The position numbers and the translations under genes were made by a program. Below the pieces are notes generated by a model. That model was not told where the DNA came from. It saw nothing but the letters and a program-made list of their open reading frames with translations, and made no database searches. A stretch of DNA of 64,000 bases, from NCBI GenBank assembly GCA_035236585.1, contig CP141133.1, positions 46,393,729 through 46,457,728 of the forward strand, given 5' to 3'. This document shows, one piece after another, positions 47,401 through 60,419 of this stretch (its first letter is position 1; each line of letters begins with the position of its first letter). The DNA is from Warburgia ugandensis. Its lineage: Eukaryota > Streptophyta > Magnoliopsida > Canellales > Canellaceae.

Positions 47401-48851
47401 CTTTATAATGCATGCAAGAATCTTTAAAAAATTGTGGGCAAGTAAAATCCACACTACACATTCTTTATAATGGTTATTTTGGCAATGTAATGGGCCCTAG
47501 AAGCATGGTCATGCCACCAAGAGATGATTTTATCATGTTCATTGTTTGGGACACATCTCCTGATGATCTTTGATTAGGATAGTACTTAAAGAAGTATGGA
47601 TCATTCCTGATGTACATAAACTTAGACATAAAATTGGATACATCTTGTTGGGACCAATGCAAAGGCAATTGATATATTATGAGATAGTTCACCATGTTTG
47701 CATGCCATGGTATCTGGAAAACCAGATCAAGTTCCTCATTAGGAAAAGTTCTTGTGATGGACATAGGTTCATTAGAAGACTCACCTGTCAACCTGGGCAA
47801 GTGATGTGATACTATGTCCTTGGAATCTTTGTTGTCCCCAATATCACTAAACTTGTCCAAGGCAAAGACTATAGCCAACAACTCTTTCTTCATAGTAGAG
47901 TAGTTATGTTGGATATCATTAAAAGTCTTACTAGTATAATATATTACATGGGGAAGTTACCAATTTTCTACCCCAAAACAGCACTGATAGCATAATCAAA
48001 AGCATCACATATGATCTTGAATGATGCACTCCAATCTGGCTATCGAATGATGGGTATGGAGGTGAGCTTGGTCTTTAGATGTTCAAAGGCTTTCATGCGT
48101 TCTTTATCAAAGACAAAGTCTACCTCCTTCATGGGTAGATTGTAGAGGAGCCTGGAAATTTTGCTAAAGTCTTTAACAAAACATCTATATGACCTACCAT
48201 AGCCTAGGAATGAGAGGATCTCCTTCATCGTCCTAGGAGGGGAAAGATTAGAGATGAGGTCCACTTTAGCCTTGTCGACTTGTATGCTATTTTGTAAAAT
48301 AATACACCCTAACACAATGTACTTTTCACTATAAGATGACATTTTCCCTAGTTAAGGACAAGATTTTTCTCTTAGCATTTCCCTAATACTAGAGCTAAGT
48401 GAATCAAATACTCATCAAAATTAGAATCAAATATTGAAAATCATCTATAAATGCCTTAAGGAGCCTTTCCATCATATCTGAGAACATACCCATCATGCAC
48501 CATTGAAAAGTTGCTGGTGCATTGCATAGCTCAAAAGACATGTGTTTGTAAGCCAAAGTTCTGAAAGGACAAGTGAAGATATCTTTTCTTGATCTTTCAG
48601 TGCTGTAGGAATATGTTTGTAACAAGAATATCCATTAAGGAAATAATAGTACTCATGACCAGCCAAACTTTCCAGTATTTGGTCGATGAAGTGAAGATGA
48701 GAGTATTTTTCCTTGTGATCTATTTCAATTTTCAGTAGTCAATAGAAAATGTATACTCAGTTGTCATGTGAGTCGGGATTAACTCATTGTCATCATTTTA
48801 AACTACCGTGATTCTTGTTTTCTTAGGAACAACCTAAGCAGGGCTGATTGG
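44431..48851 (-). mobile_element. Athila-like element D: RT to 3' end remnant
   Basis: Minus-strand pol remnant followed by its 3' non-coding region. In order from high to low coordinates: reverse transcriptase (about 48,050-48,850, including 'LCNAPATFQWCM'), RNase H (about 47,480-48,040, with KKELLAIVFALDKF), integrase (about 46,600-47,470, with [11 protein letters not shown] and [16 protein letters not shown]), then about 2 kb without coding (44,440-46,440). A purine-rich tract near 44,435-44,455 marks the 3' LTR junction, but the LTR itself has been replaced by the opposite-strand LTR copy B apart from about 15 bp. Gag and protease are absent because the LTR of element E begins at 48,852. 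Heavily broken fossil. Confidence 0.75.
45910..45932. repeat. (AT)n microsatellite
   Basis: About 11 AT dinucleotides in the 3' non-coding part of element D. The related part of element E (near 52.7 kb) has a GTGTGTGTAT tract instead. Confidence 0.85.
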
Positions 48852-51331
48852 TGTAGTTTTAAAATTACTTGCAAGTGCAAAAATAAAAGTAGTAATTGCA
48901 TACTAGAAAAGTTGATCCAATGAGGAATCTTGGAGAATTTTCAATTGATTGGATCTTATTTAAGTTGCTTATCTTAGACAAAGAAAGAGGGTTTTGATTA
49001 AACAAGGAATTTAAACAACATGGAATAGGAAACATGCATAAAATCACTATGCGCATGACCTATGAAGTTGTGTGCATGATTCATGAGTAAGAAAATGGCT
49101 GGATGTATGAATAAAAAGCTAGATAACATAGGATGTAACCAAAATAGTAACTAAACTATCCAAAAATTCTAAATGGGTTCCTAAGGAATGGACTACTGAA
49201 AATCATGCATGAATCATGAAAGGTAAAATTCCAGAAATATGGTGCTCATGAAACTTAAATCCAACAAAGTATGGATTGGTATGTTATGTATACTGCTCAT
49301 CAATTATAACACTAAATATTGGAAATATTTTAATACTGGAATCAAATAGTAAAAGTGCTCATTCAAGAAGTTTATTCATTAAATTGAAAATTACACTCAA
49401 AGATGGTGCGATTGTACATGGAGAACATAGCTGAAAATTAATCACTAATCTAATTCCTAGAACTTGATTCAAATAAAAGCTTAAACACTCTCCAACAATC
49501 TCAATTTAATCATAGATCATATGCATGCCCAAAAAAGAAATCAAGAGAGGAAGAGATAAAAGTGGAAAAGAAAGCAGCAAGAACTAGTCCTAAATCTAAG
49601 TGAGAAACAAGGAAAACATGAGTGGGAAATAAAGAGATTTAATGATACTATTCTCTTGGCTGTCACAACTAGAGAAAAGATATTTTTCATCTTAAGGAAT
49701 TAAGCAAGAAAGGTAACAAAAGTGGAAACAAAGAAAGAGGAAACACAGGGAAACTATGTGTATGGAAGTGAGGCAAAGAGATAAAGAAGGGAAGCAATGA
49801 AGTAAAGCAAATAAGCAAGGCAGCAAGGCACATTACTAACCAAGAATTTAAGTTCAAAACCAAAAGAAGAAGGCAATGATAAGGTGTAGAAGACAAGGAA
49901 TGGCAACCAAGATGTTGAAGTCCAAAGCTTTAAGAATATCTCCAAGTTGATGTGCATGATTTCAAGGAGTTAGAAGCAACCCCTCTACTTGAATTGGGAA
50001 TGGATTTCCTTGGGGTATTTATAGAGGTTTTTGAGTTTCTAATCTTAATGAGATGTCATACAATGGTCAGGAAGAAGCTAAGCATTGAAGTTAGGCAAGA
50101 CTGTAAGAGGGTAAGTGGAGGATGAATTAGGAAAGAGAGGTGAAAGGTGGAAACCTTAAGGACTACAATAGGGAATAGAAAGAGAGAAAAAGATGAGAAG
50201 GGAAGATAATGAATGTAAGTAAGAAGTAGGTGAAAAGTGGTTGATTGGAGATACAAGATTTGAAAGAAAAGTGAGTTGGACTTTGTAAAATATAAGCAAA
50301 GGGAAGGATGAGATATTGAATTCTAGCCTAGAATGGGGCATGGAATTCCTTCTACTAAGGTGTCTCACATGATTGGATGAAATGAAGGTGGAAAGAGATA
50401 GGAAAGATGGAGAAAATAGATTGGAAAGTGAGGGAGTTGAGCAGGAAGTGGAATTAGAAGTTGGAGTTGGTGAAGTGGGTGGATTTAGAAAGTGGGAGAC
50501 GCCACTTTTGAGGAAGGTGATGTGGAACTCCTTCCATTCTAAGTATGTGATATGGTGGGTAGAAAAGAGAGAAAACAAGAGAGCGGGGGGGGGGGGGTAG
50601 AGAGGGAAATATAAAGAAATTTGACTTGGTTTCTCTCTTGATTAGTCTACCTATGCATGCATATCTTACCATATTAATTATTAACCAAATTCCTTTCTAA
50701 TTATCCCTTGAAATTCACTATTTAGCATAGGATAATTGCTTCTAAATGTCTTCCAATCGTGTGACTCCATGTGGTATGGCTCTCATGTGGCTTAGATACT
50801 CACTTTGATGGCTTGAGTGTCTAAGTCTCTTGGCTTTAAGGCTTGAATGGCTTAACTTCTTTAGGTTTAATTGTTAGACCAGGAAACTATATGTATGGTT
50901 CTAATTCTCATGTAAAGGTGGTGGAATTGCATGGCTTATTGTACAGACCCATTTTAATCTCCTTAGATGCTTCCTATTGCTTCCTTAGACTTCATTTTCT
51001 TAAGATAATCTTAACCCTTGATTTAGCTTTGTAATGCTAAAATGTTGTTCCTTGGCCCTTTCTTTATCTTGATCTCAAATCTTATCTTACTTGATCTCGA
51101 TCGTTAAATCATCTTTTGAACACATACAAAAGAGGAAAAACCCTAATTAAATCTTAAAAAATTATGATGATTAACATACATACTTTGGATTTGCTTTTGA
51201 AACTACAAAATATCAAACATTTGAATTATTAGGCTAGACATACATGTGTTATGAAATTGGAGAAAACCTCCAGAAATAACACTATAATTTATAACACATG
51301 GACTACTAATTAGGTACTTTTTATACAAAAT
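48852..51331 (-). mobile_element. 3' LTR of Athila-like element E (minus)
   Basis: On the minus strand it starts TGATAGTTTAATTTTGTAT at 51,331, next to a polypurine tract, and ends near 48,852 with a 'cttgcaagtaattttaaaac' stretch, about 2.48 kb. U3 carries TGGCTT words (50,770-50,870) and a paired CATGCA-like motif (50,909-50,933). A TATA box lies at 50,016-50,024 (minus) with an inverted repeat 23 bp downstream (49,961-49,993). Plus-strand frames near 50.4 kb and minus-strand Ser/Leu/Pro-rich frames at 50.1-50.6 kb are low-complexity readings of the LTR. The inner edge touches reverse transcriptase of element D. Confidence 0.78.
50016..50024 (-). promoter_or_regulatory. TATA box of element E LTR
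   Basis: CTATAAATA on the minus strand, 1.31 kb from the LTR start. The following inverted repeat TTCAAG/CTTGAA resembles the one in element 1. Confidence 0.55.
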
Positions 51332-54300
51332 TAAACTATCACATCCCCTAACTAGCATTTTTCTAGTCATGAGAAAAATATACAAAAAATAATGAAAACA
51401 AAAATGGCTGCCATTTTCATAAGTACTCATGATTGCATTTAGCATATGTAATAAGCCATTAAACCACTAGGTTACCCCTAGTGGACGAGTTAGGCCTCAT
51501 GAGGGTTTGTAGTGAATATACCCACAAAATTCAATAAGGCGAAGTCCTTTATATTATCTCAAAACATTCTCATTCATTAGCAATCTGTTGACTTTAACAA
51601 CTTAATAAAGATGAATGAAAAGATTCCACAAATTTTCTACATACCAAAGCCATTTTATTACAGTTAGATCTTGAAGTGTAGTGTGTATAGCTACATAAGT
51701 CAAGACTTTAAATAGATATGCTTATACTCCATTGGAATGATGTTGTGACCTAAAATTTCTACTAGCGTACACTCAAAAATAAAGATCTTAGATAAAAGGC
51801 CAAATAAATTCACTCACTATGTGACAGAATCCAATAATCTGATGATTCACATAATTTCTTTTAAGCACAGACAAGACAAAGGAATTATGATTCCCTAAGA
51901 ATGGATGCCATTACTAAGACCAGTAAGGGTAGTTCACCTTAATTTCTTCCTATTTGTATCCTCTTTAAGGCTATTTTTCACCTTAAGATCAATAGATCTT
52001 TAGATGTAACATAAGCATGGGATAGGTTTTGAAAGAAAGGGTATAAAAATTAAAAGTTTCAAATCTGAGTAGATGTCATCCATAAATGTTGGACAACATT
52101 CCTTTTATTTATACTAAAGTGAATATCTTTTCTTCTTTTTCATTTCTCTTCATGACTTTTTTTTCTTGGTATTTCTATTTTTTATTTATTTTTATTTCTT
52201 TGAAGAAAGGATTTTCTATGTAAACACCTTGATATTTTTTACTTATTAAATTTTTTTCACTTTTCTACCATCTCTACTAATTTTTGAAAGATAGGTAATT
52301 AATACTTTATATTTGGGGTTTTGGGTCAAGGTAAATGAGTTTTGAAAAAGAAAAGGCTTACAAAAGAGGCTCAAAGGGTCTAACTAGTGGTATAATATAC
52401 TGGGTGGCTTTTATATGATTTGGCTAAAACAAGGATGGCCTATATTATTTCCTAGGTTTCTTAAAAGGCTATCACATTCAATAAATGTTCAGGAACTAAG
52501 TTACTACTATTGTTTCTTGGAAAGTGAATAAAACAAATATATTATGATCTTTCAAATTAATGTACACTAAAAAATTATGCAATTGCACATAACCTTCACA
52601 AAGATGATAATCTTTAACACTCACTTGGGTATATAGGTGTCCACTAATTTTTCTTAGGACTCTACGTCATAATTATCTATTAGTATAGATTATGTATTGT
52701 GAGTGTGTGTATTTTGAGATTTAACTTTTATAAATTACTTTGGAACATGAATAAAATGTAGAATTAACCATATGCATTCCTATTAAGAAGTTAAAGTAAA
52801 AGAATCCTAAGCTTCTAAAAATTCTATTCTTATCATAGTAAAGGAACTTTGATCTTAAAAATTAGAAAAATTCAATTTTTTTTTTTTTAAATGTAAGAAA
52901 AATCAGAAATCTCATGCATATCTAAACCCCCAAACCTAAACTAAACATTGTCCCCAATGTTTTGAAACATAGAACCCTATATGATAAATGGGTAACATAG
53001 AACAATGAGACTCTAAAGACCTTAGGTTGCCTCCCAATAAGCTCTATGTTTAAGATCTTTATCCAGACAAACAAGACTTTTCAATTATGAATGACACCGA
53101 TGAATGTCAGACTCATGATGGATGCAAGTGTCATAAGACATGCTAAGGTGGGTCCTGGTAGACTAGTTTATCTAGCAAGATTTCTTGTACTTTAGGATTG
53201 GTCAACTCTAGATAGGGTTCAACCTTTGCCCATTGACTTTGGAAATTTCTCCATCCTTTTATATCTTGACGATCCCATGAGGGTGAATAGTATGTACTAT
53301 GAAAAGTCCAATCCATCAGCATCAAAGTTTTCCTAGAAATATATGCAATCTAGAGTTATACATAAGGACATTTTGTCCAAGGGTGAAGGACTTTCATAGA
53401 ATATGTTTATCTCGATGACTTTTCATGTGGTCTTTGTACATCTTGGCTGACTCATATGTATCTTTTCTTAGTCATCCAACTCATTGACTTGGACTTTTCT
53501 ATGGATTCTAGTAGTATTGAGGTCAAAATTGAGCTTTTTAATGGCCCAATATGCTCTATGCTCAAGTTCTACTAGGAGGTGGCAGGCCTTTCCATAGACC
53601 AAGTGGTAGGATGACATATAGGGGTCTTCTACATAGTTTAGTAGGCTCATAAGCGTCACTGAGTCTTAAAGACGCATCTTTCCTATTTGGATTGACTATC
53701 TTTTCTAAAATTCACTTTATCTCCATATTTGGCACTTCTATCTATCCACTAGTTTGAGGATGATAAGGGGTCACAATTCTATGGGTAACACAATATTTCC
53801 TTAGTAAGTTCTCAATCACTCAATTGCAAAAGTGTTTTCCCCCATCAATAACAATGGCCCTCGGGTCCCAAAGTAGGAATTATATTTGCCTTTAAGAACT
53901 TGACCACCACCTTATGGTCATTGGTCTTACACAATATAGCTTTTACCATAGTCCACTCTCACAAGAATATATCGATAATCAAAAGAGTTAGGAAAAGGTC
54001 CCATAAATTTAATGCCCCAACAAACAAATGGCTTAATGATAAGAATGGGGTTCAGAGGCATCATATTTCTTTTTCATATGCTCCCTAGCTGTTGACATCT
54101 AGTACATGTTTTGCTATAAGCATGCGAATTCCTAAAAATGGTGAGCTAATAAAAACTACACTACAAAATCTTTACTGCTATCTTTCTAGAACTATAATGA
54201 CCCTCACATGCATGGTCATTACAAAAGAAAATGATTTGATGGCGTTCATTATTGGGCATGCATCTCCTAATGACCTAATTAGGATAGTCTTGAACAAGGA

Positions 54301-56951
54301 TGAATCATCTCATGTAAAGTGTTTGACCTTAGCACGATTAGGATTTGACATATGACAAGATAATTAACTATATCTGCATACCAAGGAAACTGGAAAATGT
54401 GCAAGCAATTGTTCATCTAAATTTTTTTTTGTTATAGGCACATTCTTGCTATTAGACTCCACAATTAACCTAGATAAATGGTCGACTGCAATATTTTCTT
54501 TCTTATCATGAATTTCTAAATCAAACTCTTGTAGAAATAGTATCCATCAGATCATCCTAGGTTTAACATCCTTCTTAGAAAGAAGGTACTTCAATGCTAC
54601 ATGGTTCAAATAGACAATGACCTTAATTCCTAACAGGTAAGATCTAAACTTACCTAATGCAAATACAACTACCAACAACTCTTTTTCTGTAGTGGAATAA
54701 TTGAATTGGGCATTGTTGAGTGTCTTACTAGCATAATATATCACATGGGGAAGTTTGTCAATATGCTAGCCTAACATAGCCTGATCCCGTAATTTGAAAC
54801 ATCTTACATTATTTCAAAAGGCACACTCCAACCTTGTAGTTGAGTAATAGGTGTAGAAGTTAATTCAGCCTTGAGGCACTTAAATGCTTCATACAATCAT
54901 CATCAAAGCCAAAAGTTCCCTCCTTTGCAAGTAAATTACATGGGGCTTAGAGATTTTATGAAAGTCTTTGATGAATTGTCTATAGAAACTAGCATGGCCT
55001 AAAAATGAGTGAATTTCCTTCAACATCCTTGGAGGAGGAAGGTTAAAGATTAAATCCACTTTGGCTTTGCCTACTTTTATGCTATTATGGGATATGATGT
55101 GGCCTAAAAAAATGTCATTGTGTCTCATGAAATGACATTTTCCCAGTTTAGCAAGGACAAGTTTTAAGTGGTGAAGGCATTCATCAAATGAAGATCCAAA
55201 TACTATAAAGTTATCCATAAACTTCTAAAAACCTCTCCACCATATCAGAAAATATGGGTAATGTACACCTTTGAAAAGTAGCTAGAGCATTAAAAAGTTT
55301 GAAAGGAATACAACATGGGCGAAAGTCCCAAAAGGCTAGATGAAGGTAGTCTTCTCCTAGTCCTCAGGTGCTATGGGGATTTGGTTATAGCCAGAGTAAC
55401 CATCAAGAAAGCATTAATCACTATGATGGACTAACCTTTCTAGAATTTGGTGTATGAATAAGAGGAAAGAGGTCATTCCTGGTGATCAAGGTTAGTGGGG
55501 ACTAACTCACTTCAAATTACTATGACTCCAAACTTCTTGGGGACAACCTGAACTGGGTTAACCCAAGTGCTATTAGACATATGGTAGATAACACCAACAT
55601 ATATGATACTTAGCACTTCATTTCTCACAATCTCTTTTGTATTAGGATTTAATCTCCTTTGTGTTTCCTTAGACAATTTAGCATTTTCCTCTAGATGAAT
55701 TTTATTACAATAGGGTAATCACTTTATTGTCTACTAAGGTGCACCCTAAAGCTATCTTGTGTTCTTTGAGAACATTAAGGAGCTTACCTTCTTATTCTTT
55801 ATCTAGATCTGAATCTATGATTATAAGTAAGGATTTATCTGGTTCTAAGCAAAAACATTTCATATTTTTAGGTAAAGGCTTAAGGACTAAGGTAGGTGGT
55901 TTTTTTGCAGATAGTACTACGACAAAATTGGAATGAGGAAGAGGTTCCACCAGAGTTCCCCATTTAGAGGTATCTATTATAGGTGCAACATCCAAAAGAT
56001 TATTACCTTAGCAGTGGACTTGTTTATATCAAAATCACCATTAGAATGTGCTAGACAAGCCTCAAGTGGGTCTAGAATAGACAATGGTGTATTAGCATCT
56101 TGAAGTATACCTTTAATTAAATTGACTAATCATCAACATCTTGGTCTATAAGATGATGATTGGCATAAAAACCATTGAGGTTGACTTTCATATTGGTAAA
56201 AGATGATTTCATCACACCATTTATACAATTGCTAATTGCATTAGATGTTGCTAAAGATGGTCATCTAAGAATTACTAGGATTTGACACAAGCTGGGTATT
56301 TGGGACAATAAAATCTATAGGAAAGTAAAATTTGTGCACCCATATTAGAACATCCTTAACTATACAGTGTGGAATCTTCACTAATCTATCTCTTAACTGC
56401 AAGGTGGTATTGGTCGTTTTAAGGTCACCGTGCCTAAGTTGCTCATAAATAGAAAATGCCAATAGATTTACAATAGCCCTATATCAAGTAATACCCTATC
56501 AATGACATGATCTCTAATAACACAAGAAATGGTAGGACACCCTAGATGTCTAAACTTAGGAGAGGTCTGGTGTTGGATTAAAGAGATCACCTCCTTGTTG
56601 AGGAAGATTTTTTTTTTCATATTGAGTTTTCTCTTTTGTGTGTAAAGCTCTTTAAGAAATTTGACATAAGTAGGAATGTATATAATAGCATTGAGTAATG
56701 GGATATTTATTTGCACATGATCCATTATCTACTTAAAATTAGTCCCTTTCTTAGCTTATTCAATAACTAAGGGAATGAGGGTTTAGACACATAAGGTGCC
56801 TCCATTGTAGGCTCAAATGGAGTAGGGGGTTTCTTTCTTTTCTCTTTCTCTTGTATTTTAGCTAATTCATTCTCCTCTAGTATTTCCTCAGTTTGTCCTA
56901 CCTCGTTATTTATTTGATGTCCAGTCCTAAGCATAGTTATGGACTTTGCTT
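51332..56951 (-). mobile_element. Athila-like element E: gag end to 3' region
   Basis: Minus-strand element in order: last part of gag (about 56,760-56,951), protease (about 56,250-56,740, with GCPTISCVI and DHVIDRVLLD), reverse transcriptase (about 54,880-55,620, with GKCHFM, GHIISHN and FLGHASFYRQFIKDF), RNase H (about 54,450-54,870, with TEKELLVVVFALGKF), integrase (about 53,300-54,420, with [11 protein letters not shown] and [17 protein letters not shown]), then 1.8 kb of non-coding DNA (51,346-53,130) before the 3' LTR. The motifs are those of the Athila lineage. Some Athila relatives carry an env-like ORF after integrase; none is visible here. The rest of gag and the 5' LTR lie beyond the CACTA insertion and outside the window. 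Many breaks; fossil. Confidence 0.82.
51333..51346 (-). promoter_or_regulatory. Polypurine tract of element E
   Basis: Minus-strand TAGTTAGGGGATG directly precedes the LTR start TGATAG. It shows that this LTR is the 3' LTR of the element whose pol lies at 53-56 kb. Confidence 0.7.
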
Positions 56952-57010
56952 CACTACTATGGCGATGGGTTTATAAGTCAGTTAAAACTGGCTATAAAAG
57001 ACGATTAATG
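56952..57010 (+). repeat. CACTA terminal and subterminal repeat
   Basis: CACTACTATGGCGATGGG is the outer terminal inverted repeat as seen at this end. Beyond it, an imperfect palindrome (AGTCAGTT/AAAACTGGCT, near 56,977-56,994) is of the kind that subterminal transposase-binding repeats in CACTA elements form. The partner end is outside the window, so the exact terminal repeat length is unknown. Confidence 0.75.
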
Positions 57011-57299
57011 TTGGAGTCATTAAAGATAGGACAAACTATAAGAATGATAGTCAATTAATTAATTGAACCTTTCTCAATTGGGAGATCATAAGTCCTTCGC
57101 AAATGAGAGTTCTCATATATCTGAGAACATAATACCCACACTCTCAATCATATTATTATCTAAGGTTCAAATATCATGCGTAATTATAAGTCTAGGTTAT
57201 AGAGTTATGCTAAAGAAGTAGTAAACCTTACCTTGACCCTTTTCAAGTCAGTTTTGCTAGATGGCTAATATTTTCCATCACACCCATTTATGTCATACA

Positions 57300-58830
57300 C
57301 TTCATGTATATAAGTAAATGCATTATATATGAATAAAGAGGATATTTACTAGTTATTCAACTATTATAATGAATGAAATAAAAGTCAAACTTACTTATTG
57401 ATGACTTCCATCAGCGGGCCTCTAATGTGGCTCCACAAGAATAAAAAAACATTACAATTTCTCCATGCACATCAAAAGCTAGTAGCATCCAATGGGACCT
57501 ATATACATAATCAATCAATTGAAATTTGACAAACTTAACTTATATACATATTCATGTTTATGTGGAATGGTAGTAAGACATGTATTAACCTACTCACTAT
57601 TGTAAGGAATTAGTAAGACCTGCCCCTTGTCACAACCCAAGAAACTAGGTATGATATCTTCTATTTGCTTGTCCTTAGGCAAATGCTCCTTTGGTCAAGA
57701 GACAATAGCAGGGTCAAGGAATTTGTAACCGTTCTTGACCTCTAATCTTGCAATTTATCATGTATAGACATACATAAACTTAGTGTCAAATACTTATCAT
57801 GTCCTGATAATATGTCAATTTGATTCTTAATAGAATAATTACAAGACATGCGCGATATAAATGATGATGTGTGTGTATTCCAGCTGAGTCATATTACATA
57901 TGCTAAGAAGTCCTCTTTCATGATAGGAACCTCAACTACATTATGGGAAAGCACACTGGCCTCTATCTTTACAAGGTTGATTTTGTTATCTTCATTGATT
58001 AGTCTATACAGTCCTCCCACGAATGGAGACGTGTTCGGAGGAACTTGTGGCTAATCCCTACATTGTAGATGTAATTTTCTAGAAATTAGTAAAGAATATA
58101 TACATGAAGAGTAAAAGTGATTCAATTTTAATGAAAAATAGACATACATACCTGTGATGGGGCAATTGGTACGCCATAATTTGTTGTAGGGAAGGGAGGC
58201 ACCTTCAATGGCACCTTCTGCTTCATATGGTTAACATTATAATGAAAATAGTATTAAAAATTTAGCTTAGGCCTTAAAGTTATTGTTGAACACGATGCTG
58301 TGATGCCATATACATAACATAGAAATTATTGTTTTGATATACATCTCTGGCCAAGCTACATGATATCTAATCGCATCCCCAATAGTATGAATATCATTCG
58401 CTTATACAGGAAATGGTAGGAGGGCATCTGATTGGAGGGTAGTAGTAATGCACACACTTAGTGTGTGGATGCATCAACCTTCCATGCAGTATGACAAAAA
58501 AACCTCGTACAGTGTAGCCATAGTGATCTAGTTCTCAGCTATATATAGTTACAGCATACACTGGCCCACCTACAAATCAGAAATCACCTATACATCAGAA
58601 TAAATGAAGATTACTAAGACATGGATCAGAAAAAGGTAAGCACGTCAATAAATACCTCCTTGATTGGGACATCTCCTTTGAATTGTTGCTCCTTCATCTC
58701 TTCTTCAAATGGAGGCCTACAGCTATTGTAAGATGGGGGCCGAGGGGCAACATCTTGACTTGGACCTTTAAAATAAAACAAGATAAAGACACCTAGTATG
58801 TTGTATGTAGCAAGCATTTATAATTATTCA
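57300..58830 (-). pseudogene. CACTA second gene, Ulp1 (C48) protease-like
   Basis: Minus-strand remnant of the second gene found in many plant CACTA elements, which encodes a SUMO-protease-like C48 domain. Around 57,600-57,740 the translation gives FLDPAIVS..KEHLPKDK and then KGQVLLIPYN. About 100 bp downstream comes SHWMLLAFDVHGEIVM (near 57,450-57,510), containing the catalytic His in the HW-LL-D context of this family. An upstream frame at 58,626-58,817 (PRPPSYNSCRPPFEEEMKEQ) may be part of the same protein. The downstream catalytic Cys could not be located and at least one stop interrupts the domain; exons may also be involved. Its role in transposition is not known. Family assignment rests on two motifs. 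Confidence 0.5.
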
Positions 58831-59201
58831 CCATCTCCCATATGGCATCCTTTATTGATGGTGACACATGTCCAATCAGTAATTGAGATAGGCATCCTGC
58901 TTGTAACAATGCATCAAGAGAAATTAGTGTAAGAATGTGCACTGCCACCTATTGCCTGCCCTTTATTGTTAAACTATACCATCTCTCTTCTCTTGATAAT
59001 ATTCTCCATTTTTGTTGGCCGTCTACTCTTTCTCTTAATGGGAGTACTTGTGCTAGGCCATTCTTTGTGATGCTCACCATCTTCATGTTCCATTTTGCCT
59101 ACATAAGTGAAAACAATATATTTAGAATATAATATATTAGAAAAAGCCACATCTAAGTGCATAGATGGTGTACATAAATAGGATAGCCACAACAATGTCC
59201 T

Positions 59202-60030
59202 CTATCTAGAATGATGAATTTCAAGCATTTAAAATCATTAAAGAATAAAAAAATTAGGCACATAGCTAAAAACACATGGTACTGTTACTAAAAACGTAGA
59301 CAACTATAACAAACATAATTCAAGCAAGTATTTGGATGCCTTTTAGGATGAAACATGAAAATCTAACATATGAGTCTTCTTAAAGTCAATTTTCACTATC
59401 TAGAATGATCAATTTCAAATATTTACAACTATTAAAGAACCAAAAAATCATATACATAACTAAAAAATGCATGGTACTATTATTACTCTCTTAGATAGTT
59501 GCAAGAAGTAGACTTCAAGCAAGTATTTGGATGCATTTTTTACTGAAACTTGAAAATCTAAAATATGGGTCTTCTTAAACTCATTATCCACTATCTAGAA
59601 TGATCAATTTCAAACATTTACAACCATTAAAGAAGAAAAAAATCATGCACATTGTAAACAATGCATGGTACTATTACTATTCACATGGACAGTTACAACA
59701 AGCATACTTTAAGCAAGTACTTGGATGCTTTTTGAATGAAACTTGAAAATCTGAAACATGGGTCTTCTTAAACTCAATGCCTACTCTCTAGTACGATCAA
59801 TTTCAAATATTTACAACCATTAATGAATAAAAAAAAGATGCACATAGTAGAAAATGTAGTACTGTTACTATTCACCTGGACAACTACAACAAGCATACTT
59901 CAAGCGAGTATTTGGATGTATTTTGGAATGAAACCTGAAAATCCAATACATGGGTCTTCTTAAACTCAATGTATTCTATCTAGAATGATCCATTTCAAAC
60001 ATTTACAACCATTAAAGAAATAGAAAATCA
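59202..60030. repeat. 194-bp tandem repeat, 4.2 copies, inside CACTA
   Basis: The word 'ctatctagaatgat' or a close variant begins at 59,202, 59,396, 59,590, 59,784 and 59,976, a spacing of 194, 194, 194 and 192 bp. Each unit also contains 'caatttcaaa', 'catggtactattac', 'caagcaagtatttggatg' and 'gtcttcttaaactca'. Units differ by roughly a tenth to a fifth by eye. It lies between the two gene remnants and is non-coding. Confidence 0.9.
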
Positions 60031-60108
60031 AGAAAAGAGAGAGATCTAACCTAATGAGAGAAAACTGATTACAAAGTGTGGGGTGGAGGAATGTGGTTGG
60101 TCTCCCCT

Positions 60109-60256
60109 CTCCTCTCCTCCTCCTCCTCCTCCTCCTCCTCTTCTTCTCCTCGAGGGTTTAAGGTTTGAAAATTTTGTGGGGGTACGGGGGCTTATGAATT
60201 CCTCATCTTCTCTTCCTGTTCTTCTTCTTCTCCTTTTAATTCTTCTTCTTCCCCCT

Positions 60257-60323
<67 letters not shown>
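60109..60323. repeat. (TCC)n and (CT)n microsatellites in CACTA
   Basis: (TCC)n at 60,109-60,141 and a nearly pure (CT)31 at 60,261-60,323, separated by a C/T-rich spacer with CTTCTT runs. In the minus (element) sense these are GGA/GA tracts. They sit between the TNP2 gene end and the tandem repeat and may be the purine-rich 5' untranslated region of the second gene. Frames through them give only Leu/Ser or Arg/Glu repeats. Confidence 0.85.
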
Positions 60324-60328
<5 letters not shown>

Positions 60329-60419
60329 CTTCTTCTTCTCCTTAAGGGTTTTAGGGGTTTTGGTTTGAAATTTTAATGGGGTGGGGGGGGAGGGGTGGGG
60401 CGGTGGAAGTTTTAATAGG

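Noticed and set aside
50156-50578. 140-residue Ser/Leu/Phe-rich minus-strand ORF, with a similar 118-residue one at 26,247-26,603
   Set aside because: Both are pyrimidine-skewed LTR U3 sequence read in frame. They could be mistaken for signal or membrane proteins, but they are low complexity and unrelated in order.
59202-60030. Regular repeats as a CRISPR array
   Set aside because: The whole 194-bp unit is repeated, with no short identical repeats and unique spacers; the context is a plant transposon.
60083-60376. Leu/Ser-rich 97-residue ORF and its antisense Arg/Glu-rich frame
   Set aside because: Pure reading of (TCC)n and (CT)n microsatellites.
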